From positions 2,774,843 to 2,838,842 of the forward strand of contig NZ_LR593886.1 of assembly GCF_901538265.1 (NCBI RefSeq): a DNA stretch of 64,000 bases, read 5' to 3'. The translations under genes were made by a program, and so were the position numbers. Positions 34,846-41,679 of the stretch are shown here, in pieces (positions within the stretch are counted from its first letter, which is position 1; every line of letters starts with the position of its first letter). Origin of the DNA: Gemmata massiliana. Its GTDB lineage: Bacteria > Planctomycetota > Planctomycetia > Gemmatales > Gemmataceae. Below the pieces are notes generated by a model. It made no database searches. It was not told the origin of the DNA and saw nothing but the letters and a program-made list of their open reading frames with translations.

Positions 34846-36489
34846 TTACACCGGGGAAAGCGCTTTCTCAAGAACCTTCCGCACCTCGCTCTTCGGGATG
34901 CGCTCCTGTTTGAGCGTGTCGCGGTCGCGGATGGTGACGGTGCCGTCCTTCATCGTGTCCCCGTCCACGGTGATGCAGAACGGCGTACCGGCCTCGTCCT
35001 GGCGCCGGTACCGGCGCCCGATCGCGCCGCTCTGGTCGTACACCACGTTGAAGAACGGCTTGAGTTCGCGGTAGAGCTTCTTCGCCTCCTCGTCCATGCC
35101 GTCCTTGTTCACGAGTGGGAAGATCGCGGCCTTGATCGGCGCGAGGCGCGGGTGGAACTTCATCACGATCCGCGTTTCCGGGTTCCCCTTCGCGTCGGGC
35201 GCCGTGTCCTCGGTGTACGCCTCGCACAACACCGCGAGCGTGAACCGGTCCGCCCCCGCACTCGGCTCGATCACGTGCGGCACGAACTGGAACTGTGCCT
35301 TTTCTTCCTTCTCCAGCTTCTTCTTCTCTTCCTCGCGCTTGGCCTTGTCGTCCTTGAACGCTTCGAGCCGCACTTGGAGGAGCGCGTTCCAGCCCTCTTC
35401 GTCGAAGTATTTCAGATCCTTTCCGCTGCGACTCGAGTGCGCGGAGAGGTCGAAGTCGCCGCGGTGCGCGACGCCCTCGAGTTCCTGCGGTTCGTCCGAG
35501 AACGGGAACATGTACTCGATGTCGGTGGTGCCGACCGAGTAGTGTGCCAGTTCCTCCTGGCCCTGTTCGCGCGGCACGAGGTTCTCGCTCTTCAGCCCCA
35601 GGCGCGAGTACCACTGCCGGCGCAGGTCGCGCCAGTACTCGTACCACTTCCGCGACTCGTTCGGGTGGCAGAAGAACTCGATCTCCATCTGCTCGAATTC
35701 GCGCGACCGGAACGTGAAGTTCCGCGGGTTGATCTCGTTGCGGAACGCCTTGCCCACTTGCGCGATCCCGAACGGCAGCTTCAGGCGCGACGAGTCCAGC
35801 ACGTTCTTGTAGTTGGCGAAGATCCCCTGGGCCGTTTCCGGGCGCAGATACACCTTGTTCTCGTCCGACGCGATCGGCCCCGCGTGGCTCTCGAACATCA
35901 GGTTGAACGCGCGCGGTTCGGTGAGGGTACCGTCGCAGTCCTCCGCCGGGCACGGGCGCGGCCACGAGGCCGGGAGCGCGGTGGCCGAGTGGTACTCCAG
36001 TTGCGGCGCGGATTTCAGCGCGCGCCCGACCGGGTGCTTCTTCTTGTCGAGCTTGGCGATCTTCTCTTTGAGCAGCGGTTCGGCGTCCGTGGCGTTGTCG
36101 GCCTCGACCGAGATCGCGTGCGGGGTGTTGTCCACGACCGCGCAGGCGAAGTGGACCTTGTCCGCGCGGAACCGCTTCTTGCACTTGAGGCAGTCCACCA
36201 TCGGGTCCGAGAACCCGCCCACGTGCCCGCTCGCGACCCACACGTTCGGGTTCATGATGATGGAGCAGTCCAGCCCGACCATGCGGATTTCCTGACCGTC
36301 CGGGCCGGGCGGCGGGTTGCGGACCATGTCCTGCCACCACGCCTCCTTGATGTTCCGCTTCAGTTCCACCCCGAGCGGCCCGTAGTCCCAGAACCCGTTG
36401 ATCCCGCCGTAGATTTCCGAGGACTGGAAGATGAACCCCATGTCCTTGCAGAACTTCGCGAACTTCGCCATGTCGAGCTTGGTCGGCAT
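34846..36489 (-). CDS. glyQS: glycine--tRNA ligase (single-chain alpha2 type)
   Basis: Class II aminoacyl-tRNA synthetase charging tRNA-Gly; 547 aa from ATG 36489. Motif-bearing segments: GFIFQSSEIYGGINGFWDYG at the start, LRPETAQGIFANYKNV, GIAQVGKAFRNEINPRNFTFRSREFEQMEIEFF (motif 2), and C-terminal RRYRRQDEAGTPFCITVD (anticodon-binding domain). A zinc-ribbon-like insertion (CLKCKKRF) and a charged coiled-coil insertion (DDKAKREEEKKKLEKEEK) are present, both found in other bacterial members. It is monocistronic or with the 117-aa membrane gene downstream. The integrase of the element begins 178 bases upstream, divergent. Confidence 0.97.
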   Translation of the reverse strand: MPTKLDMAKFAKFCKDMGFIFQSSEIYGGINGFWDYGPLGVELKRNIKEAWWQDMVRNPPPGPDGQEIRMVGLDCSIIMNPNVWVASGHVGGFSDPMVDCLKCKKRFRADKVHFACAVVDNTPHAISVEADNATDAEPLLKEKIAKLDKKKHPVGRALKSAPQLEYHSATALPASWPRPCPAEDCDGTLTEPRAFNLMFESHAGPIASDENKVYLRPETAQGIFANYKNVLDSSRLKLPFGIAQVGKAFRNEINPRNFTFRSREFEQMEIEFFCHPNESRKWYEYWRDLRRQWYSRLGLKSENLVPREQGQEELAHYSVGTTDIEYMFPFSDEPQELEGVAHRGDFDLSAHSSRSGKDLKYFDEEGWNALLQVRLEAFKDDKAKREEEKKKLEKEEKAQFQFVPHVIEPSAGADRFTLAVLCEAYTEDTAPDAKGNPETRIVMKFHPRLAPIKAAIFPLVNKDGMDEEAKKLYRELKPFFNVVYDQSGAIGRRYRRQDEAGTPFCITVDGDTMKDGTVTIRDRDTLKQERIPKSEVRKVLEKALSPV

Positions 36490-36666
36490 CGAAAAAAACT
36501 CCACTCGGTCGGGCCATGTCGGAGAGTGTCTCGCGGCCCGGCCAGTTATGCGAAGCCCTTGGTCTGGACCCCGCTAATGTGAAAAATCGCCTGCAAAAAC
36601 CGCAGTTTTCAGGGGCGATGCATAGAACGCCTGCACGGTATCTCTCTCTTCCGTGCGAGGCTCCCC

Positions 36667-37632
36667 GTGCCGCGTAAACCCTCCGTGTGGTTCCGAGAGC
36701 AGGACGGGTAGTACTACACTACCCTCAAGGGGAAGCAGATCAAGCTGTCCCAAGACGCCGCCAAACCCGAAGAACCGAAGAACGCCTCCCGCGTGTCGCT
36801 ACGGAAGCTCGCCGACGAGTTCCTCGTGTGGTGCGCGAGCAACGTCGGTAAAGACGCCTTCCGCTGGCGGAAGCGGGCGCTCCAGTCCTTCTGTGATTAT
36901 GTCGGTGCGGTCAAGGCGGGTGATCTGACCGTGCGCCAGGTCGAGCGGTGGCTGGAGTCGAAGGCGTGGAAGCCGAACACCAAGACCAGCGCACGCGGCG
37001 CGCTCCAGGCGTGCCTCAACTGGGCCGTGAAGCGGGACATGATCTCGGTCAACCCGGTGAAGAAGCTCGGGATTGGCAGTTACACCAACGCCGAACGCAT
37101 CCTGACCGCCGAGGAGCGGACCCGGGCGCGGGCCGCGGTGAAGGACCAGCAGTTTAAAGATTACCTCCGCGTGCTGGAGCTGACCGGGGCGCGCCCGTTT
37201 TCCGAAATCGCCACCCTCATCGCTGATCTGGTGGACTTCGAGAACGGCGTGATCGTGTTCGAGAGGCACAAGAACGCCAAGAAGGGGAAACGCCGAACGG
37301 TCTACCTGACCCCGGAGCTGACCGAGATCCTCCGCCGGCGGGTCGCCGCCCGGCCCGAGGGCCTGCTGTTCCGCACCACGCACCAGTGCCCCATCGACTC
37401 CAAGAACATGGCCCACCGGCTGCGGTTGATTGCCGTCCGGGCGAGCATCAAGCGGTTCAACGCCTACGCCTACCGGCACTCGTACACCGCCGACGCCCTC
37501 GAACGCGGGCTGACTACCCGCGTGGTGGCGGAACTGGTCGGGGACTCCGCGAAGACGATCGAAAAATACTACGACTACCTGTCGCAGAAGCGGGATGCGA
37601 TGAAGGACGCAGCTCTGAGAGCGGTGAGCTAA
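36667..37632 (+). pseudogene. tyrosine recombinase/integrase with in-frame TAG at codon 15
   Basis: Reading from GTG 36667 (GAGG just upstream) gives VPRKPSVWFREQDG-stop-YYTTLKGKQIKLSQ and then continues in frame to 37632. TAG at 36709-36711 stands where this integrase family has Trp before YY. The downstream part from GTG 36793 encodes 279 residues: a SAM-like core-binding domain (about 1-90) and a catalytic domain with ELTGARPFSEI (first Arg), a Lys in the KKGKRRTVYLT hairpin, AYRHSY (second Arg; the usual His of HxxR is Tyr) and nucleophile in KYYDYL. The last conserved His is Asp (GDS). Translation restarting at 36793 could yield a near-complete enzyme. Confidence 0.8.
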
Positions 37633-37706
37633 ACAAAGATAGCCGCCCCGACGGATCGGAGCGGCCAAGATCTTCACTTCAAGTAGGTCAACTCCTCGTC
37701 GTCCGG

Positions 37707-37886
37707 TTACGGCGCGACGCGAGCGCTCGCCGCCAGGTACGCCACAACCGCGTCTTCGGAAATTCGGATCGTCCCCCGGCACCCCGGTCGACCGTGCCGG
37801 GTGTGGGCCAGAATGCTCTCGTGGCATAAGGCGTAGACGAGGCTCTGCGATATTCCGATCCGGTCGGCAGCTTCTTTGACCGTCAT
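37707..37886 (-). CDS. excisionase-like helix-turn-helix protein, 59 aa
   Basis: Too short for usual cut-offs, but a classic MerR/excisionase-type DNA-binding domain: MTVKEAADRIGISQSLVYALC (HTH in residues 2-21), then a wing with HTRHGRPGCRGTIRI and the terminal helix SEDAVVAYLAA. Proteins of this type (HTH_17, Xis) bind att-site DNA or act as small regulators and commonly accompany a tyrosine integrase. It is convergent with the integrase, 74 bases apart. One of the few genes of the element without a visible lesion. Confidence 0.8.
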   Translation of the reverse strand: MTVKEAADRIGISQSLVYALCHESILAHTRHGRPGCRGTIRISEDAVVAYLAASARVAP

Positions 37887-37933
37887 AGGGGCCTGCTTTT
37901 ATCTGTTGTTGAACACTCTTTGAAATGAAAAGG

Positions 37934-38071
37934 CTACTTACCGGTTAAGTGAAACATCTCCCGCTGCGCCCCGGTATCGATCTCCGGAACCTCAAGGGCC
38001 AGCGCGGCACCCCCGAACACGCTTGCAACGACCAGGACGGCATTCACGTACTCGCGCAAGAATCTCCTCAT
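37934..38071 (-). CDS. small membrane protein, 45 aa
   Basis: ATG 38071 has GGAGG six bases upstream. The product is MRRFLREYVNAVLVVASVF followed by GGAALALEVPEIDTGAQREMF: a basic N-terminus, one hydrophobic span and a short acidic tail. I do not know the family. It lies in the row of small genes of the conjugative element, downstream of a hairpin. Confidence 0.55.
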   Translation of the reverse strand: MRRFLREYVNAVLVVASVFGGAALALEVPEIDTGAQREMFHLTGK

Positions 38072-38186
38072 GCGGGTCCTCCGGTTCGAGAAATGATGGT
38101 GAGGGGCCGGTTGCGGCGTACCGGGGATGGGTTCTTTAGTTGTGTCACGGGGCCACCGCAACTCGGTGCTTACGAATATTTGTCCA

Positions 38187-38203
38187 AGCGGGCGCCGCCC
38201 GCT
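38187..38203 (-). terminator. hairpin after the DUF1232-like gene
   Basis: AGCGGGC-GCC-GCCCGCT, a 7-bp stem with a 3-base loop, just after the final stop of the interrupted DUF1232-like frame on the minus strand. Confidence 0.45.
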
Positions 38204-38209
38204 GCGGGG

Positions 38210-38374
38210 TCACTCCGGGAGTTGCTGCTCCGGCTTCTTCGCCATGTAGTTGGCGAGAAGAACCAAAATTCCAACATCATCTAATCACCCGAGAATCGGA
38301 ATAATATCGGGGATCAGGTCGATGGGACTGACCAGGTAGAACACCGCCCCGACGACCGCTATCGCCTTCTTCAT
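38210..38374 (-). pseudogene. DUF1232 (YkvA-like) mini-protein interrupted by in-frame TGA
   Basis: From ATG 38374 (GGAG upstream) the frame gives MKKAIAVVGAVFYLVSPIDL, then IPDIIPILG, a TGA at 38285-38287, and continues LDDVGILVLLANYMAKKPEQ to a second stop at 38210. DUF1232 proteins have the pattern PxDLIPDxIPxLGxLDDxxxL, so the TGA replaces exactly the residue between G and LDD (often an aromatic or Leu). It is either a nonsense mutation (one transition from TGG) or a read-through site. Family members are small membrane proteins, some at the ends of other proteins. Function in conjugative elements is unknown. Confidence 0.7.
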
Positions 38375-38420
38375 GTCCTGCTCCATAGATGGGACCCGAG
38401 CGGGCCCAGAACGGGGATCG

Positions 38421-38816
38421 TTACAACTCGATGCCCGAGTCGGGCTCCAGTGTGAAGGACTTCCTTGGTGACGCGTGCAACCCGTTCGACATTCCGGGGG
38501 ATTCGTATTCCGGTACTTCCACCCGCAGCGTGACGATCGGTAACGCCTGCCGGAAGAACCGAACGCTCTCTCCCGTGGGCTCGACAACTCCGGCCCTCAC
38601 CAGGGCCTCTAACATGCCCTCGGTGCGATCGAAATCGTTCACCACGATCTGACCGCTCTTGAGGTCCGCGTGCGGCGTGTCGAGCGTCGCCCACGCCGCG
38701 AACGCGCCGTGCTCCGCGTCCCGGAGGCACACGGCTACTCCGCCGTTCGGGTAACGGCTCCGGTACGCGAGGCGCTCGCGCCCGCGAAACGTCACCCGGA
38801 CCGGTTCCGGTGTCAT
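38421..38816 (-). CDS. hypothetical protein, 131 aa (conjugative-element module)
   Basis: Starts at ATG 38816, whose first bases overlap the stop of the preceding small gene (ATGA), so translation is coupled. The product MTPEPVRVTFRGRERLAYRS continues with strand-rich segments (GGVAVCLRDAEHGAFAAWATLD), a helix (GMLEALVRAGVVEPTG) and an acidic C-terminus. No membrane segment or known motif. It is one of the few intact genes in the remnant. Confidence 0.6.
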   Translation of the reverse strand: MTPEPVRVTFRGRERLAYRSRYPNGGVAVCLRDAEHGAFAAWATLDTPHADLKSGQIVVNDFDRTEGMLEALVRAGVVEPTGESVRFFRQALPIVTLRVEVPEYESPGMSNGLHASPRKSFTLEPDSGIEL

Positions 38817-39025
38817 CGCTCACTCCTTGTGGCTCTCGGGAACGGAACCTTCGGGGGCCGCGCGGGGACCCGGTACACGTTCAGTTGCCGGCGCAACTCG
38901 TCCGCGATGCCGCGCAAGAGTTTCTCCTGGGGTTCGTCGGCCAGTTCGCTCACCCGGTCGAGGAGTGCCTGGCGGGCGCGCTCCAACTAACTCTGGAACT
39001 CGCGCGGCTGCGTCACGATCATCAC
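38813..39025 (-). pseudogene. 70-codon small gene with in-frame TAG
   Basis: The frame starts at GTG 39025 or ATG 39022 (AGAGG upstream) with MIVTQPREFQS, meets TAG at 38987-38989, and then runs LERARQALLDRVSELADEPQ to a helical, Arg-rich end (LLRGIADELRRQLNVYRVP) and a stop that overlaps the next start by ATGA. Coupled stop/start, ribosome-binding site and coherent amphipathic helices on both sides of the TAG argue that this was one gene. TAG is one base from a Trp or Gln codon. Confidence 0.6.
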
Positions 39026-39047
39026 GGCTGGTACCTCTCAAATCAAA

Positions 39048-39067
39048 GCCGCCCGCTGTCGGGCGGC
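39048..39067 (-). terminator. terminator-like hairpin between small genes
   Basis: GCCGCCCG-CTGT-CGGGCGGC, an 8-bp perfect stem; on the minus strand it is followed by TTTGATTT, as in a factor-independent terminator. Confidence 0.6.
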
Positions 39068-39072
39068 ACGGC

Positions 39073-39268
39073 TCAGTTGCGACTGGGTGCGGGAACGGCG
39101 CCCGGTGGTTGGAACTCACAGAACGCCAACAGGGTGGTCATGAGTACCTCGGTCACGCGCCGGACCAGGCACTCGCGTGACCCCGGTCGCGTGCGGGAAC
39201 AGTTCTTGAACCAGGACGCACGCACTCGGAAGGGCCACGTCCTCGGCGTAACCCGGATCAAAGGTCAC
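39073..39268 (-). pseudogene. small gene split by a 1-base frameshift (TFDPGYAED...)
   Basis: From GTG 39268 (AGGAAGGGGG upstream) the frame gives VTFDPGYAEDVALPSACVLV and then QELFPHATG. A shift at the GGGG near 39190 (one G too many) leads into the second part, SRECLVRRVTEVLMTTLLAF, ending CEFQPPGAVPAPSRN at 39073. The start overlaps the end of the preceding small gene by 11 bases, as in a packed operon. The family is unknown. Each half alone is a short open frame. Confidence 0.45.
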
Positions 39269-39448
39269 GGGCGCCCCCTTCCTGGGCCTTCGGAGGGGAC
39301 GGGTTCAGAAGGGCCTTGAGCTTCTCGGCTAGGCCGGCCGTGGCGCCGAACCGGAGCGCGAGCAGCAGGGCCCGCACCCCGTCAGCACGAAGCAGAAGGT
39401 AAGGCACCCCAGGCCCATCAGGGCCTCGCCGACCAAACTCGCGGGCGT
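39258..39448 (-). pseudogene. small membrane protein gene, ACG at the start position and a frameshift
   Basis: AGGAG at 39456-39460 is followed seven bases later by ACG (39446-39448), not ATG; reading on gives TPASLVGEALMGLGCLTFCF and VLTG. One G added to the GGGG run near 39380 joins this to VRALLLALRFGATAGLAEKL, ending KALLNPSPPKAQEGGARDL at 39258. The joined product would be one membrane span and a basic helix, similar in design to the intact 57-aa gene next to it. Both the start codon and the frame look damaged. Confidence 0.4.
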
Positions 39449-39468
39449 GTATGAACTCCTGGGTGTGA

Positions 39469-39512
39469 CGACCGTCCCGGGATCGGTTCACGGGCTCTCG
39501 CCGGGACGGTCG
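39469..39512 (-). terminator. 12-bp hairpin upstream of the damaged membrane gene
   Basis: CGACCGTCCCGG and CCGGGACGGTCG pair perfectly around a 20-base loop. Together with the hairpin at 39705-39727 it brackets a 190-base stretch without a supported gene. Confidence 0.5.
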
Positions 39513-39704
39513 CATGTTGGCCCACCACGGGTGGGCGGGCGTAAACGTGACTGCCTGTAACTCGACGCGAACGCGTGTATCGAGATTTCACTCCTTTCGT
39601 CGAGACACAACCTGTTCGGGCGGTTCGACGGGCCACGCGCGGAGACGCGCTCCTGCGCGAGGCTCGGTTCGAGGTTACCGGGGCCCTCGGGCAAACGGGT
39701 GGAC

Positions 39705-39727
39705 ACGGGCCGGGGCGAGCGGCCCGT
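39705..39727 (-). terminator. hairpin after the 57-aa gene
   Basis: ACGGGCC and GGCCCGT form a 7-bp stem with a 9-base loop, 8 bases after the stop of the small membrane protein gene on the minus strand. Confidence 0.4.
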
Positions 39728-39735
39728 AACCCTCA

Positions 39736-39909
39736 TCACTTCTTGAAGAGCCCTCCCAGGATGTTCTGGGCGGCGCTCTTGCCGGCTTCTTGGGCGAGCG
39801 CCCCGCCGGCCCCACTGCGGAGCAGGAGCACGCCCAGCGCGAGAAGGCCCCCGCACCCGAAGAAGAACAGGAAGCACAGTTGGTCGAAGAAACTGGCAAA
39901 CGGGGTCAT
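39736..39909 (-). CDS. small membrane protein, 57 aa
   Basis: ATG 39909 is preceded by GAGAGGA. The product begins MTPFASFFDQLCFLFFFGCG, followed by GLLALGVLLLRSGAGGALAQ and a C-terminal basic helix (EAGKSAAQNILGGLFKK): one membrane span with a short cytoplasmic end. Composition and start context are good. The family is unknown; it lies 33 bases after the stop of the 91-aa gene and belongs to the conjugation module. Confidence 0.6.
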   Translation of the reverse strand: MTPFASFFDQLCFLFFFGCGGLLALGVLLLRSGAGGALAQEAGKSAAQNILGGLFKK

Positions 39910-39942
39910 GGGATCGTCCTCTCAAGGTTGGGTCGGGTGAAC

Positions 39943-40218
39943 TTACATCTCCATCCCGCCGCGCTCCTGCTGGTGCTCGGGCGCGAGGTGGGATTCGGGT
40001 GCGGGTGCGTCCGGGGTAACCCCGTGCTCGGGTGCGTGGGCTTGTTGCCCGGCGCCGTACGGCACGAACCCGCTCCCGGTGAACAGCACGTTGGCGATCT
40101 CGGCCGCCCCTTGCACGCCCAGGCGCTTGAACTCCGCGCCGACCTCGGGACCGATGTCTTGCACCCGCGCGGCCGCGGTCTCGAGCGCCTTGTTCAACCA
40201 GTCCGATACTTTCGCCAT
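39943..40218 (-). CDS. hypothetical protein, 91 aa (conjugation module)
   Basis: MAKVSDWLNKALETAAARVQ starts an amphipathic helical domain (to about residue 50, including AEFKRLGVQGAAEIANVLFTG), then a Pro/His/Glu-rich tail (HAPEHGVTPDAPAPESH). Its start at 40218 overlaps the end of the T4CP fragment by 25 bases, showing that the two belonged to one operon. No known domain. Confidence 0.6.
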   Translation of the reverse strand: MAKVSDWLNKALETAAARVQDIGPEVGAEFKRLGVQGAAEIANVLFTGSGFVPYGAGQQAHAPEHGVTPDAPAPESHLAPEHQQERGGMEM

Positions 40219-40683
40219 GAGTCCCTTCCGCTTCGGGACAGGGGGGAACGAATCGACGTCCCGGGTTCCGGGGAACCCGTTCGGGCCACCGGGCCGCCCG
40301 GCCCGAATTTCGTGGCCTTCCGCTTCTCGCTCACCGCGAGGGCGAACAGGATCGTCAGGGTGAGTATGGCCAGGTCCCGGGTCAGCGTGTTCAGGGCGGC
40401 TGCCATCCGCCTCACGAATCCGGGCGTGCGGCCCAGGAACCGCTCCTCGTAGTAGCGCAACAGCCGGGTCATGATCGGGGGCACGCCCGGGGCAAAGGTG
40501 ATCGCCGTGCGCGGGTCCAAATTAAGCACCTCGTCGGGCTTGAGCAGGCGCCGCCCGACCTGGGACCAGTTGTCGTTGTGCCCCGACGAGGACTCCCTGG
40601 TGTGCTGGCCCGGACCGGTCCCGCCGGACGAGTACGAGTGCGAGGAGCCGGTGTTGGACCCGCCGCTGGTGACCACGATCGTG
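40194..40683 (-). pseudogene. C-terminal end of a type IV coupling protein (TraG/VirD4-like)
   Basis: About 160 codons remain. The segment TSGGSNTGSSHSYSSGG is followed by NWSQVGRRLLKPDEVLNLDP and RTAITFAPGVPPIMTRLLRY, which matches the distal part of T4CP ATPases (the QxxGRxLLxPxEVL region). It then extends into a C-terminal hydrophobic segment (LAILTLTILFALAV). The Walker motifs and the rest of the ATPase are missing. At 40680 it is joined, out of frame, to the relaxase fragment by a deletion. Confidence 0.75.
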
Positions 40684-41056
40684 GACCCGCGTCTTCATCT
40701 CGCGTTCGATATCACGCATAGTTTCGTCGACCGCCGCCCGAAACGCAGACAAGATATCGGCATCGCCGGCGAGTGCGTAAACAAGCGAAACGCTCTTGGG
40801 GACGCTGAACGTGAAGTCGTACCCGACCGTACAATCGGTGCGGGTGCGAGAGGTGAGTTGCTTCCCGTTGGTCGGGTCGAGGTTATCGCACAGGTGATCA
40901 AAGGCGTGCTGATCGACCGTTCCTTGCAATCCCAATCGGCGCGCACCGTCGCCGCCCCACAAGCCGACGGTTTCCCAGTCCCTCGGTGTAGTAATCGGCG
41001 CGCGTGTAATACGTCTTGGCGCCGTCGGCGCTGGTTTGTTGGGTGATTTGGAGCAT
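40684..41056 (-). pseudogene. N-terminal fragment of a MobF (TraI/TrwC) relaxase, frameshifted
   Basis: From ATG 41056: MLQITQQTSADGAKTYYTRA, DYYTEG, then a 1-base shift near 40980 into ETVGLWGGDGARRLGLQG, TNGKQLTSRTRTD and GYDFTFSVPKSVSLVYALAG, and AVDETMRDIEREMKTRV. This is the TrwC relaxase start (catalytic-Tyr region YY and the FSVPKSVSL motif). The HxH metal site that should follow (TGNxxWAxFxHxTxR...HxH) is absent because sequence ends at MKTRV and continues as coupling-protein DNA. The gene is non-functional. Confidence 0.8.
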
Positions 41057-41679
41057 GCGCCATCATAAGCACCCGGACCGGGGAGTAAATCATTTCGTGC
41101 AGGACGAGGAAACCCCCGGACTTTCACAACTGGAACGGGTTGCTGTGCGTGACGCGTTGAGTCGCGTTCTTCGGTCATTTGCCTGAAAATTCAAGCACTG
41201 CGAACAGAGATCGAAAGGCTGTGCGATATGGGGCGGACTTCTTGAATTGTTTGGAGGTGCGAGATTTCATCGGGTAGACACTTCATGGTCCGGGCGTGGC
41301 CCAAGCGGATTTGAATCGTGGAAGAATTCAGGACTGCTCATTTCCGTCTGTAAATTCGCAAATTGTTTGAAATAATTTAAATTATTATGGCATTTAATAT
41401 TTAGATATTATTATAATTATTGACTGTGTTGGTAGAGCAAAATGCGCTGAAAATTCTGGAGTTTTGTGATGCGCCCCCTTACAAAATGAAAGAGTTAACC
41501 TATGAGCAAAAGGGTATTTGCTCTCGCAATGGCTCAGTCGGGTACGGCTCGGTTCAGTTGCCTCGACCCAGTCCAGAGCTGCGATGCAGCCCGAATGTTA
41601 ATAGTAAACTAATAATTAGCAAATATTTGTTTATTAAACATGATTTATTAGTAAATATTGTCATGCGAAAGGTGAAATT
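41057..41679. other. AT-rich intergenic region with palindromes, no supported gene
   Basis: Composition falls sharply between about 41340 and 41660. AATAATTTAAATTATT at 41371-41386 is a perfect 16-base palindrome, followed by AATATTTAGATATT. The open frame at 41420-41812 overlaps the GDP-fucose synthase start and has no supporting motif. The region is a candidate promoter/operator for that gene and the border of the transferred element. Confidence 0.5.

Larger units (their letters stand above)
36667..41056. mobile_element. remnant of an integrative conjugative element
   Basis: Within 4.4 kb are a tyrosine integrase, an excisionase-like HTH gene, a tight minus-strand row of very small genes typical of conjugative modules, the C-terminal end of a T4CP and the N-terminal end of a MobF relaxase. 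The integrase lies at one end, convergent with the rest. Most genes carry stops, frameshifts or deletions. I could not find direct repeats marking attL and attR, and no tRNA gene is at either edge, so the limits are those of recognisable genes. Confidence 0.7.

Noticed and set aside
34630..36582. 650-codon plus-strand frame antisense to glyQS
   Set aside because: Shadow of the synthetase; product is Arg/Val/His-rich without any domain.
36505..36666. attL site next to the integrase
   Set aside because: I compared this stretch by eye with 41.1-41.4 kb and found no convincing direct repeat.
36667..41056. Alternative genetic code or programmed read-through in the conjugative element
   Set aside because: Stops occur alongside frameshifts, a large deletion and an absent start codon, and both TAG and TGA are involved; decay explains all of these more simply. 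It is kept only as a testable alternative.
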